Part shown: one piece after another, positions 38,145 to 45,894 of the stretch | Position numbering within the stretch: position 1 is the stretch's first letter | How the letters are laid out: each line of letters opens with the position of its first letter | Assembly: GCF_017741815.1 (NCBI RefSeq) | Contig: NZ_JAGHMF010000015.1 | Coordinates: 124,001 to 188,000, forward strand | From: Rhizobium sp. 16-488-2b | GTDB lineage: Bacteria > Pseudomonadota > Alphaproteobacteria > Rhizobiales > Rhizobiaceae | DNA length: 64,000 nucleotides | Direction: 5' to 3' | The notes under the pieces: generated by a model | Databases searched by the model: none | The model's input: the letters and a program-made list of their open reading frames with translations, nothing else | What the model was told of the DNA's origin: nothing | Position numbers and translations under genes: made by a program

Positions 38145-39059
38145 ATGACGCGCATACAGGCGAACCTTGTTCTATTGCTGGCTGGCGCCATCTGGGGCGG
38201 CGGCTTTGTCGCGCAGTCGACGGCGATGGAAACGATCGGCCCGCTCTGGTTCGTCGGCCTCCGCTTCGCGATCGCTACCGTCGCCGTGCTCCCCTTCGCG
38301 CTGATCGAGGCGCGCAAGAGTAAGGTCAAGACTAGCGGGCGCCACGCCATGCTCTATCTGCTGATCGGCCTCACCCTCTTCGGCGTCATGATCACCCAGC
38401 AGATCGGCCTCCAGACGACGACGGTCACCAATTCGAGCTTCCTCACCGGGCTCTACGTCGTCATCGTGCCGATCATCGCCGTGGTTTTCCTGCGCCGGGC
38501 GCCGCATTGGATCGTCTGGCCGGGCGCCTTGATGGCATTGACCGGCATCTATCTTCTGTCGGGTGGCGACATGTCGGCCCTGTCGCGCGGCGATATCCTG
38601 ACCATCTTCTGCGCCGTCTTCTCCGCCGGACAGATCACCCTCGCCGGCATCATCGTCTCCGAGACCGGCCGAGCCTTGACGCTGTCGGTGGCGCAATTCG
38701 CCGTCACCGCCGTCCTGGCGCTGGCCGCGGCTTTCATCGTCGAGCCCCTCAGCCTAGCGGCGATCTGGGATGCGGCGCCGGAAATCCTCTATGTAGGCAT
38801 CTTCTCATCTGGCGTAGCCTTCTCGCTCCAGATCATCGGCCAGCGCTACACCACCTCCTCGCAGGCGGCCATCTTCCTGTCGTCCGAAGCGCTGTTCGGC
38901 GCGGCGCTCGGCGCTCTGGTGCTTGGCGAGAAGATCTCCGCTCTCGGCTATGTCGGCTGCGGGCTGATGTTCGCGGCAATGCTTCTAGTTGAAATCGTCC
39001 CCGAGATAGCGCGTCGACGTCGTCAAAACGGCCTGCTTATCAGCCAAAATCCGGGCTGA
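38145..39059 (+). CDS. EamA (DMT superfamily) transporter
   Basis: A 304-residue inner-membrane protein with ten hydrophobic segments in two EamA repeats. The first starts LLLAGAIWGGGFVAQSTAM; the second ends with SSEALFGAALGALVLGEKIS, the conserved helix before the last hairpin. Members export metabolites or amino acids; the cargo is unknown. ATG 38145 has GAGG upstream; the longer frame from 38040 is not conserved. Confidence 0.9.
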   Translation: MTRIQANLVLLLAGAIWGGGFVAQSTAMETIGPLWFVGLRFAIATVAVLPFALIEARKSKVKTSGRHAMLYLLIGLTLFGVMITQQIGLQTTTVTNSSFLTGLYVVIVPIIAVVFLRRAPHWIVWPGALMALTGIYLLSGGDMSALSRGDILTIFCAVFSAGQITLAGIIVSETGRALTLSVAQFAVTAVLALAAAFIVEPLSLAAIWDAAPEILYVGIFSSGVAFSLQIIGQRYTTSSQAAIFLSSEALFGAALGALVLGEKISALGYVGCGLMFAAMLLVEIVPEIARRRRQNGLLISQNPG

Positions 39060-39477
39060 AGCCGAAAATATGAAAAAAAGTTTAACGTTCGCGAGGTCGC
39101 GCGCACGTTGTAATTTTGGCAAAATCTGCTCCTAAAATATATTGCTCGCGATACAAAACGTTATTCAGCGGCGGCTGATGAGTGCTTTTTTTCGTCGGAG
39201 CACTAAACCCACCCGGAATTGGCGTGCGAGGTCGCGTTGCGTCGGAAAACTTTTGCTTGCCAAAAGTGAATAATCGCAGCAATCTCGTGGCGTTCGGGCA
39301 TTTTGCGAGCATGGGAAGTCCTTAAGATTGTGCGCGCCGGAGACGCTAATACTCCGGTCGGTTGGTTCTAAATAAGCAGGCGGAAGTTCTGCGAAGAACT
39401 CTACTGATTTAGAGGGGACCTTTTTCTCACAATTCAATAATTGCCTGTTAGCGTCTCCGTGAGGAGGCAATATCAGT
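39060..39477 (+). promoter_or_regulatory. Long structured leader upstream of the cold-shock gene
   Basis: A gap without a convincing gene but rich in dyads. Local hairpins are AGTGCT/AGCACT (39181-39204), ACTTTTG/CAAAAGT (39249-39267), CCGGAG/CTCCGG (39337-39357) and AGTTCT/AGAACT (39385-39400). A long-range 12-base helix can join 39338-39349 to 39448-39459; its right arm lies next to the strong GAGGAGG at 39461. The promoter could not be fixed. Confidence 0.5.
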
Positions 39478-39519
39478 ATGCTGCCCGTGTGGATGGCGGG
39501 CAGAGATCAAAGGACCTGA
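39478..39519 (+). CDS. Leader ORF upstream of the cold-shock gene
   Basis: A 13-codon frame, MLPVWMAGRDQRT, with the best ribosome binding site of the region (GAGGAGG, 39461-39467) and its stop 3 bases before the cold-shock ATG. A 7-base hairpin (39481-39487 with 39497-39503) lies inside it. Translation would unfold that hairpin and deliver ribosomes to the next start. Expression is unproven. Confidence 0.4.
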   Translation: MLPVWMAGRDQRT

Positions 39520-39522
39520 CGC

Positions 39523-39738
39523 ATGGCCGAGACTGGGACTGTAAAATTCTTCAACACCGACAAGGGCTTCGGATTCATCAAGCCTGACAAGGGCGGCGCG
39601 GACATCTTCGTTCACATTTCCGCCGTGCAGGCTTCCGGATTGGCCGGACTGACGGAAAACCAGAAGGTTAGCTTCGACACCGAACCGGATCGTCGCGGCA
39701 AGGGCCCGAAGGCCGTCAACCTGCAGATCGACGGCTGA
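39523..39738 (+). CDS. cspA: CspA family cold-shock protein
   Basis: A 71-residue single cold-shock domain that binds single-stranded RNA and DNA. Both nucleic-acid motifs are present: RNP1 (KGFGFIKP) and RNP2 (IFVHIS). It usually melts mRNA structure at low temperature. AAAGGA lies upstream of the ATG but within the leader ORF. A complex leader, as in other csp genes, suggests post-transcriptional control. Rhizobia have several csp genes, so the exact paralogue is not assigned. Confidence 0.95.
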   Translation: MAETGTVKFFNTDKGFGFIKPDKGGADIFVHISAVQASGLAGLTENQKVSFDTEPDRRGKGPKAVNLQIDG

Positions 39739-39767
39739 TAGAGCCTACCTTTGCAATCGAGTTGAAG

Positions 39768-39788
39768 CCCGGCGGGCCGCCGGGTTTT
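39768..39788 (+). terminator. Intrinsic terminator of the cold-shock gene
   Basis: A 6-base GC stem (39768-39773 with 39779-39784), a 5-base loop and four T residues, 30 bases after the stop codon. Confidence 0.85.
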
Positions 39789-39875
39789 ATCGTTCAGCCT
39801 GCATTCAGCCGCCAGCCGTTAACTTGCCATCATCAAGGTGCAAAACCGGCCAAGAGTTTGAACAGGACAGAACAC

Positions 39876-40310
39876 ATGAATAGCCTTGCCAAGACCCTTC
39901 TTCTGACGGCAACCGCGGCTGCCATCACATTCTCGTCGATCGGTGTCGCATCGGCTGACGACTGGCGTTATCGCCACCACCATAACAATGATGCATGGGT
40001 CGGCGGCGCTGTCGGTCTGGCAACAGGCTTGATCGTCGGTTCGGCGATCGCCAATGCACCGCGCTACGACGAACCGCGCTACATCGACCCGCCCTACGCT
40101 TATGACGATGGTCCGGTCTACGCAGCGCCTCCCCGTTATTATCGCCCGGCACCGGTGCGCTACTATCAGCCGGCTCCGGTTCGCGTCGGTGTCGAGCCGT
40201 GGACCCCGCAGTGGGAGCGCTACTGCTCTTACCGCTACCGTTCGTTCGATCCGCGCAGCGGCACCTTCATCGGCAATGACGGCCGCAGCCACTTCTGCGT
40301 CGCCAACTGA
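39876..40310 (+). CDS. BA14K family exported protein
   Basis: A 144-residue exported protein. A signal peptide (cleavage about residue 27, VASADD) precedes a glycine-rich hydrophobic helix, a Pro/Tyr repeat region (YYRPAPVRYYQPAPVR) and the BA14K motif at the C-terminus (YCSYRYRSFDPRSGTFIG, then HFC). BA14K was described as an immunoreactive, lectin-like protein of Brucella and is widespread in Rhizobiales; its molecular role is not established. AGGACA precedes the ATG. Confidence 0.9.
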   Translation: MNSLAKTLLLTATAAAITFSSIGVASADDWRYRHHHNNDAWVGGAVGLATGLIVGSAIANAPRYDEPRYIDPPYAYDDGPVYAAPPRYYRPAPVRYYQPAPVRVGVEPWTPQWERYCSYRYRSFDPRSGTFIGNDGRSHFCVAN

Positions 40311-40334
40311 TCGAACACAGATCGTTCATGTACG

Positions 40335-40366
40335 AAGCGCCGCTTTTCAGCGGCGCTTTTGTTTTG
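40335..40366 (+). terminator. Intrinsic terminator of the BA14K gene
   Basis: A 10-base stem (40335-40344 with 40349-40358), a 4-base loop and TTGTTTT after it, 24 bases past the stop codon. Confidence 0.88.
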
Positions 40367-40400
40367 TGCGAGCTTTGCCCGTTCTGATCCCCTGCCCGGG

Positions 40401-41051
40401 TCAAAGCCCCTGCAGATAGGGATTGCCGCGCCGCTCGTCGCCGATCCGGCTGCCCGGGCCATGGCCGCAGATAAAGCCGACCTCGTCGCCCAGCGGCAGC
40501 ACCTTGTCGCGGATGGAATCGAGCAACTGCTGGTGGTTTCCGCCAGGAAGATCGGTGCGGCCGATCGAACCGTTGAACAGAACGTCGCCCAGATGCGCGA
40601 ACTTCTGCGCCCGGTTGAAATAGATGACATGCCCCGGCGCGTGGCCCGGCGTGTGATAGACCTCGAACACATGCTCGCCGAAAGACACCGTATCGCCATC
40701 CTTCAGCCAGCGATCCGGCTCGACATTCTGCATCTGGCCTGATGGCAGCCCGTATTTCTCCGCCTGCGTCTCGATCCGCTGAAGCAGCGGCAGGTCGTCC
40801 TCGTGCGGGCCGATGATGTCGACGCCCAACGCTTCCTTGAGCTCCTTGGCCCCGCCGGCATGGTCGAGATGGCCGTGGGTCAGCCAGATCGCCTTGATCT
40901 TCAGCCCATTCTGCTCGATCCCCTGCAGGATATTGGCGACATCCCCGCCCGGATCGATCACCACGCCTTCCTTCGTCGCTTCATCGAAAAAGATCGTGCA
41001 GTTCTGCTGAAACGCTGTCACCGGAATGATCCCGGCCTGGAGCATGCTCAT
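40401..41051 (-). CDS. Metallo-beta-lactamase fold hydrolase, glyoxalase II-like
   Basis: A 216-residue MBL-fold hydrolase with the zinc motif THGHLDHAGG and the further ligands in HTPGHAPGHV, LGDVLFNGSIGRTDLPGG and CGHGPGS. It resembles YcbL-type glyoxalase II-like thioesterases, shorter than true glyoxalase II because the C-terminal helical domain is missing. Start 41051 (MSMLQAGIIPVTAF) is chosen for conservation. The physiological thioester is unknown. Confidence 0.9.
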   Translation of the reverse strand: MSMLQAGIIPVTAFQQNCTIFFDEATKEGVVIDPGGDVANILQGIEQNGLKIKAIWLTHGHLDHAGGAKELKEALGVDIIGPHEDDLPLLQRIETQAEKYGLPSGQMQNVEPDRWLKDGDTVSFGEHVFEVYHTPGHAPGHVIYFNRAQKFAHLGDVLFNGSIGRTDLPGGNHQQLLDSIRDKVLPLGDEVGFICGHGPGSRIGDERRGNPYLQGL

Positions 41052-41247
41052 GGGGTGCCTCGCTTTATGTCTTGCGCAGTTCGTCCGTCTCGATGTCGAT
41101 ATAGTCGCAAACGCCGGCGCGTGCAGCCTCGATTTTGCCGAGCGCTCCGTCACGCCGCAACGACAAGTGTAATCTCCTGTGATCGCCCTTGGCGGAACCT
41201 CCCCTTGTTCCGGGCGTTACCAACCCGTCTATAAAAGGAGACCCACG

Positions 41248-41859
41248 ATGACCATGAAGCGAAATCTTTTCCTGGCAGGCGCAATGGTTCTGGCGACCGC
41301 CGGCCTCGCCCGCGCGGAAATGGCCGCAACGGCCATCAACGATCTGACCATTCACGCCGGCCCCGGCGAGCAGTATCCCGCTGTCGGCGTTGCGACGCGC
41401 GGCTCCGAAACCATCCTCGACGGCTGCGTCGCCGGCAGCCAGTGGTGCCGTGTCGATGTCAACGGCATGCGCGGCTGGGTTTACGCCCAGTATCTGCAGA
41501 TGGACCAGGACGGCAACCAGGTGATCGTCCAGCAGCACCAGTCCGATCTCGATATCCCCGTTGTGACCTATGAAACCACGGCAGCGACCGGCCCCGCCGA
41601 GCCTGCTCCGGGCGACGAACTGCTCGGCCCGGTCGGCTCGGTAGAGACGATCGAACCGCCGCAGACGGTCACCACCTATATCGAGAGCAACCCTGGTCGC
41701 ACTGTCGAGGTCGGCGGTGATGTCGTCGTCGGCGCGCAGGTTCCCGGCACCGTGACGTTCCAGGAGATCCCTGACTACCAGTACCGCTACGCTCGCATCA
41801 ACGACCGTCCGGTACTGGTCGATCCGGGCACGCGTCGTATCGTCTACGTCTACAACTAA
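41248..41859 (+). CDS. SH3b and DUF1236 exported protein
   Basis: A 203-residue exported protein: signal peptide (about 1-23), a bacterial SH3 domain (DLTIHAGPGEQYPAVGVATRG... GWVYAQYLQ), an acidic Pro-rich linker, and a C-terminal DUF1236 motif (ARINDRPVLVDPGTRRIVYVYN in outline). Such SH3b-DUF1236 proteins are typical of rhizobia and probably act in the periplasm, perhaps on the wall. AAGGAG lies 8-9 bases before the ATG. Confidence 0.88.
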   Translation: MTMKRNLFLAGAMVLATAGLARAEMAATAINDLTIHAGPGEQYPAVGVATRGSETILDGCVAGSQWCRVDVNGMRGWVYAQYLQMDQDGNQVIVQQHQSDLDIPVVTYETTAATGPAEPAPGDELLGPVGSVETIEPPQTVTTYIESNPGRTVEVGGDVVVGAQVPGTVTFQEIPDYQYRYARINDRPVLVDPGTRRIVYVYN

Positions 41860-41879
41860 GACCTGAAATCATGGACAGC

Positions 41880-41905
41880 AAAGGCGGCCATCCGGCCGCC
41901 TTTTT
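41880..41905 (+). terminator. Intrinsic terminator of the SH3b gene
   Basis: A perfect 10-base stem (41880-41889 with 41894-41903), a 4-base loop and a T run, 20 bases after the stop codon. Confidence 0.9.
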
Positions 41906-42102
41906 CATGCGCGCTCGCCAGACGGCTGTGAACTCGCCGCAACGCTCGCGTCATGCCTGTTGATTGTTGCCGCAAATATGCCTCTTAATCCAATCACGCA
42001 GGGGAATTGCGTATCGCATGGGAGTTTTGCGCGGGGCATCTCGGTTCGACTGACAACACCGATCTTCTTTGCACGCGCGAAAGCCGAAAACCGAGAGACA
42101 CT

Positions 42103-42135
42103 GGAACATATGTCATGATTGCTGACCTATGTTCC
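42103..42135. promoter_or_regulatory. Operator-like palindrome upstream of the MarR gene
   Basis: GGAACATA (42103-42110) and TATGTTCC (42128-42135) are a perfect 8-base dyad with a 17-base spacer, 46 bases before the chosen MarR start. A weak promoter (TTGATT 41960, TCTTAA 41983) lies upstream, so bound protein would act within the leader. Confidence 0.45.
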
Positions 42136-42180
42136 CGCGCTGTCGGTCAAGCGGCGCAGACTAGGAAAGGAAATGCCAAA

Positions 42181-42690
42181 TTGGCACGACAGAGCAGCCC
42201 GAGAGCCGGCAGGCAGGAGCCCAAGCCGGAGCCTTTGACCAAGCCGCTGGAAAACACCGAAACCATCGACTTCGACATCATCGAGCTCCTGTTTTTCTCC
42301 TATCGGGACTTCGTCTCCGACCCTGATGCCATCCTGGCAAAGAGCGGCTTTGGACGTGCGCATCACCGCGTGGTGCATTTCGTTAACCGAAACCCCGGCA
42401 TGACCGTTGCCGATCTCCTGGATACGTTGAAGATAACCAAACAGAGTCTCGCAAGGGTACTCAAACAGCTTATCGATTCGGGGTATATTCAACAAAAAGC
42501 GGGGCCTGAGGACCGACGTCAGCGCAAGCTCTATCCCACCGCCACAGGCAGGGATCTGGCGCTTGCACTCGCCGAGCCGCAATCGCGCCGTATTGAGAGA
42601 GCATTCGACGGAGCCTCCCCGGAGGTCAGGGCGGGCGTAAAGGCCTTCCTGAGTGGCATGCAGAACAGACAAAACTCGAAAGCGGACTGA
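42181..42690 (+). CDS. petP: MarR family regulator, PetP-like
   Basis: A 169-residue MarR protein with the winged helix (MTVADLLDTLKITKQSLARVLKQLIDSGYI in outline, wing DRRQRKLYPTATG). It is followed without a gap by an OmpR-type response regulator, the order of petP-petR first described in Rhodobacter capsulatus. The likely start is TTG 42181 (MARQSSPRAG) with AAGGA 9 bases upstream. Earlier in-frame ATGs (42007, 42115) would place the palindrome at 42103 inside the gene. Naming by order is moderately sure. Confidence 0.8.
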   Translation: MARQSSPRAGRQEPKPEPLTKPLENTETIDFDIIELLFFSYRDFVSDPDAILAKSGFGRAHHRVVHFVNRNPGMTVADLLDTLKITKQSLARVLKQLIDSGYIQQKAGPEDRRQRKLYPTATGRDLALALAEPQSRRIERAFDGASPEVRAGVKAFLSGMQNRQNSKAD

Positions 42691-43392
42691 ATGGCGGCGA
42701 AGATAGTGATTTCGGACGATGCGGCACACTTGCTCGTTGTGGATGACGACACGCGTATTCGCGCGCTGCTCAACCGCTATCTGAGCGAGAACGGCTTCCG
42801 TGTGACGGTCGCGGCCGATGGCGCCGAAGCACGACGCAAGCTTGGCGGCCTGGATTTCGATCTGATCATCATGGACGTGATGATGCCAGGCGAATCCGGC
42901 ATCGACGTCACCAAGGATCTGCGCATCATCAAGAACGTGCCGATCATCATGCTGACGGCGCTCGCCGAATCCGACAGCCGTATCGCCGGCCTTGAGGCCG
43001 GAGCCGACGATTACCTGCCCAAGCCCTTCGACCCGCGCGAGCTCGTTCTCCGCATCAACAACATCCTACGCCGCAACGTCTCCGGCGATGCGCCCAAGAT
43101 CGAACAGGTCATGTTCGGCCCCTACACGTTCTCGCTGACCCGCCGCGAGCTCAAGAAGGCTGCCGAGATCGTGCGCCTGACGGATCGCGAGCAGGAAATC
43201 ATGCTGCTCTTTGCCAAGCGCGCCGGCGACACCATTCCCCGCCACGAACTGATCGGCAACGATGTCGATGTCGGCGAGCGCACGATCGACGTGCAGATCA
43301 ACCGCCTGCGCCGCAAAATCGAGGACGACCCGTCAAATCCGGTCTGGCTCCAGACGGTTCGTGGTATAGGATACCGCCTGAGCATCGATTGA
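42691..43392 (+). CDS. petR: OmpR family response regulator, PetR-like
   Basis: A 233-residue regulator: a receiver domain with acidic pocket D18-D20 and phospho-acceptor D62 (LIIMDVMMPGE), the switch Thr (MLTALAE) and Lys (YLPKPFDP), then a winged-helix output domain (TIDVQINRLRRKIE). Its ATG abuts the petP stop codon, indicating coupling. The histidine kinase 26 bases downstream is the probable partner. Targets are not visible here. Confidence 0.92.
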   Translation: MAAKIVISDDAAHLLVVDDDTRIRALLNRYLSENGFRVTVAADGAEARRKLGGLDFDLIIMDVMMPGESGIDVTKDLRIIKNVPIIMLTALAESDSRIAGLEAGADDYLPKPFDPRELVLRINNILRRNVSGDAPKIEQVMFGPYTFSLTRRELKKAAEIVRLTDREQEIMLLFAKRAGDTIPRHELIGNDVDVGERTIDVQINRLRRKIEDDPSNPVWLQTVRGIGYRLSID

Positions 43393-43418
43393 TGATCCGG
43401 GACCCGGAAAGGCTCTAG

Positions 43419-44795
43419 ATGGTAACATTCGATTCCCTGCGACGCGAGGACCGCTCGCCGGTTTCCGGCTGGCGTTGGTTCACCCGCCTGCTGCGCCGCC
43501 AGCTGCCCAAGGGCCTCTACGTCCGTTCGCTGATCATCATCATCATGCCGATGGTGCTCCTGCAATCTGTCGTCGCCGCCGTCTTCATGGAGCGGCACTG
43601 GCAGATGGTCACCCAGCGCCTGTCGATGGCCGTGACCGCCGATATCGCCGCGATCATCCAGATGATCGAGACCTATCCGCAGGATACTGATTACAGCGAG
43701 GCAACCCGCATCGCCCGCGACCAGCTCGGCCTGCAGATCTCGATCGAGCCCGATGGCGAGCTCCCCCCGCCCCGCATCAAGCCGTTCTTCTCCATTCTCG
43801 ACGGCATTCTGAGCGACGAAATCCGCGACCAGATCAAGCGCCCCTTCTGGATCGACACGGTCGGCGATTCCAATCTCGTCGAGGTCAGGGTGAAACTCGA
43901 CGGCAAGATCCTGCGCGTGCTCGCCAAGCGCAATCAGACATACGCGTCCAACACCCATATCTTCATCGTCTGGATGGTCGGCGCATCGCTGGTGCTGATC
44001 ACGATTTCCATCCTGTTCCTGAGGGGCCAGATCCGCCCGATCCAGAAACTCGCGGCCGCTGCCGAAAGCTTCGGCAAGGGCCAGAAGGCCGACAACTTCT
44101 ACCCGCGCGGCGCTGATGAAGTCCGCCGCGCCGGCCTCGCCTTCATCCTCATGCGAGAGCGCATCGAGCGCCAGATGGAGCAGCGAACGGCGATGCTCAC
44201 AGGCGTCAGCCACGACCTGCGTACCATCCTCACGCGCTTCAAGCTGCAGCTGGCGCTCGCCGGCGACAATCCCGACCTGCAGGGCATGAGCGACGACGTC
44301 AACGACATGCAGTCGATGCTCGAGGCCTACATGGCTTTCGCCCGCAGCGAGGTTGAGGAAGATGTCGGCGAACTCAAGCTCAGCGAACTGTTGTTGAAGC
44401 TCGAGCCGGACTTCGCCCTGCACGACAAGACGCTCACCTACTCGATCGACGGCGACGACGACATCGAGGTCAGGCCGAACGCATTCACGCGCCTCGTCAC
44501 CAACCTCGCCTCCAACGCCCGCCGCTACGCCAAGACCCTCAACATCGAGGCCAAGCACGGCGCCAAATGGCTGACGATCGTGTTTGACGACGACGGCCCC
44601 GGCATTCCCGAACAGAACCGCGAGGACGTCTTCAAGCCCTTCTTCCGCCTCGACGAAGCGCGCAATCTCGATGCGTCAGGAACGGGTCTCGGTCTTGCGA
44701 TTGCCCGCGACATCGCCCGCAGCCATGGCGGCAACGTCACGCTTGGCGACAGCCCGCTCGGCGGCCTGCGCGCCGTCATCCGCATCCCGGCCTGA
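43419..44795 (+). CDS. Sensor histidine kinase, EnvZ/RstB type
   Basis: A 458-residue inner-membrane kinase: transmembrane helix 1 (SLIIIIMPMVLLQSVVAAVF), a periplasmic sensor (about residues 60-175), helix 2 (IFIVWMVGASLVLITISILF), a HAMP linker, an H-box (GVSHDLRTILTRFKLQL), and ATPase boxes N (NLASNARRYA) and G (DDDGPGIP, GTGLGLAIA). EnvZ-type kinases sense osmotic or envelope stress. It should phosphorylate the adjacent PetR-like regulator. Confidence 0.93.
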   Translation: MVTFDSLRREDRSPVSGWRWFTRLLRRQLPKGLYVRSLIIIIMPMVLLQSVVAAVFMERHWQMVTQRLSMAVTADIAAIIQMIETYPQDTDYSEATRIARDQLGLQISIEPDGELPPPRIKPFFSILDGILSDEIRDQIKRPFWIDTVGDSNLVEVRVKLDGKILRVLAKRNQTYASNTHIFIVWMVGASLVLITISILFLRGQIRPIQKLAAAAESFGKGQKADNFYPRGADEVRRAGLAFILMRERIERQMEQRTAMLTGVSHDLRTILTRFKLQLALAGDNPDLQGMSDDVNDMQSMLEAYMAFARSEVEEDVGELKLSELLLKLEPDFALHDKTLTYSIDGDDDIEVRPNAFTRLVTNLASNARRYAKTLNIEAKHGAKWLTIVFDDDGPGIPEQNREDVFKPFFRLDEARNLDASGTGLGLAIARDIARSHGGNVTLGDSPLGGLRAVIRIPA

Positions 44796-44802
44796 GAACT
44801 CG

Positions 44803-45384
44803 ATGGCGATCGATATCACCGATATGACCTGGCTCAACCCGCCACCTTCCGCCGAGCAGGGAAATGACGGCCTGCACGTGCGCTCCGGCGAGAAGACCGA
44901 TTTCTGGCAGGGGACATATTACGGCTTCCACCGCGACGACGGCCATTTCCTCCATCGGCCACGCCACGGAGACTTCACCGCCGAGCTGAGCTTTTCAGCG
45001 GACTACCAGGCGCTCTACGATCAGGCCGGCATCATGCTGCGCGCCGGCGCGACGCACTGGATGAAATGCGGGATCGAATATACCGACGGCGCCCGCCACT
45101 TCAGCGTCGTCGTCACCAACGGCAATTCCGATTGGTCGGCATTTCGCATCGACCATGATTTCGCAAGGATGTCGGTGCGGGTCACGCGCAATGGCGATGC
45201 GCTGTTCATCCAGTACAGGACCGACATGATGGCGGATTGGCGCATGGCGCGCCTCGCCTGGTTCGACCCGAAATTCGCGGAATTGATGGTCGGCCCGGTC
45301 TTCTGCTCACCGCAACGCGGCGGCTTCGAAGCGACGTTTCACGACTTCAGCCTGTCGGACCCGCTCTCGCGCGACATTCACTAG
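44803..45384 (+). CDS. DUF1349 domain protein
   Basis: A 193-residue cytosolic protein of the DUF1349 family, a concanavalin-like beta-sandwich. Visible family stretches are DFWQGTYYGFHRDDGHFL, YDQAGIMLRAGATHWMKCGIEY, and GPVFCSPQRGGFEATF. Some relatives (YesU) sit in carbohydrate-use operons, and sugar binding is a guess. It begins 7 bases after the kinase stop and so probably shares its transcript, an odd partner for a two-component system. Confidence 0.85.
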   Translation: MAIDITDMTWLNPPPSAEQGNDGLHVRSGEKTDFWQGTYYGFHRDDGHFLHRPRHGDFTAELSFSADYQALYDQAGIMLRAGATHWMKCGIEYTDGARHFSVVVTNGNSDWSAFRIDHDFARMSVRVTRNGDALFIQYRTDMMADWRMARLAWFDPKFAELMVGPVFCSPQRGGFEATFHDFSLSDPLSRDIH

Positions 45385-45431
45385 AATGTCGGCAATGAAA
45401 CGCCGGGCGCAAAGCCACGGCGCTCCACCAA

Positions 45432-45773
45432 TCACATGATCTTCTTGCCGTTCGGAACCGGCTTGTCCGGCGCCGCGAGCACGATGGCGCCGGCCTCGTC
45501 CTCGAAACCGAGCGTCAGCACCTCGGAGCGGAACGGCCCGATCTGCCGTGGCGGGAAATTGACCACGCACAGCACCTGCCGCCCGACGAGGTTTTCAAGC
45601 GTATAGTGCACGGTGATCTGCGCCGAGGACTTCTTGACCCCGATCTCGGGTCCGAAGTCGATTAGCAGCTTGAAGGCCGGCTTGCGCGCCTCGGGAAACG
45701 GATTGGCCTCGATAACGGAGCCGACACGGATGTCGACCCGCTCGAAATCGCCGTAGGTAATTTCTTCGGTCAT
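45432..45773 (-). CDS. csaA: tRNA-binding domain protein CsaA
   Basis: A 113-residue OB-fold protein of the EMAP II-type tRNA-binding family. It contains FERVDIRVGSVIEANPFPEARKP in outline, KKSSAQITVHYT and VNFPPRQIGPFRSEVL. CsaA is reported as a chaperone-like, secretion-associated protein in Bacillus; in proteobacteria a tRNA-binding role is more likely. Start 45773 (MTEEITYGDFE) is the first conserved residue. proC lies upstream on the same strand, separated by a RIME-like repeat. Confidence 0.92.
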   Translation of the reverse strand: MTEEITYGDFERVDIRVGSVIEANPFPEARKPAFKLLIDFGPEIGVKKSSAQITVHYTLENLVGRQVLCVVNFPPRQIGPFRSEVLTLGFEDEAGAIVLAAPDKPVPNGKKIM

Positions 45774-45787
45774 GAAAATCAGCCTTA

Positions 45788-45894
45788 TCCAGAGCATGTC
45801 GCGCAAAAGTGTGTGCGGTTTTGCGATAACGACATGCGGCAAAACAAAGACCTAAAGCGCAATTAGCGATCTGAAAGATCGCGACGCGCTTTAA
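45788..45894. repeat. RIME-type rhizobial intergenic repeat
   Basis: A mosaic palindromic element of the kind found many times in rhizobial genomes. One dyad is GCATGTCG (45794-45801) with CGACATGC (45830-45837), with an inner GCAAAA/TTTTGC pair. A second is TAAAGCGC (45853-45860) with GCGCTTTA (45886-45893). It fills the proC-csaA gap and its last arm overlaps and supplies the proC stop codon. No second copy was noticed in the window. Confidence 0.75.

Noticed and set aside
39082-39470. Two minus-strand frames in the cold-shock leader gap
   Set aside because: No ribosome binding site, no motif and odd composition; the dyads there fit a plus-strand leader RNA better.
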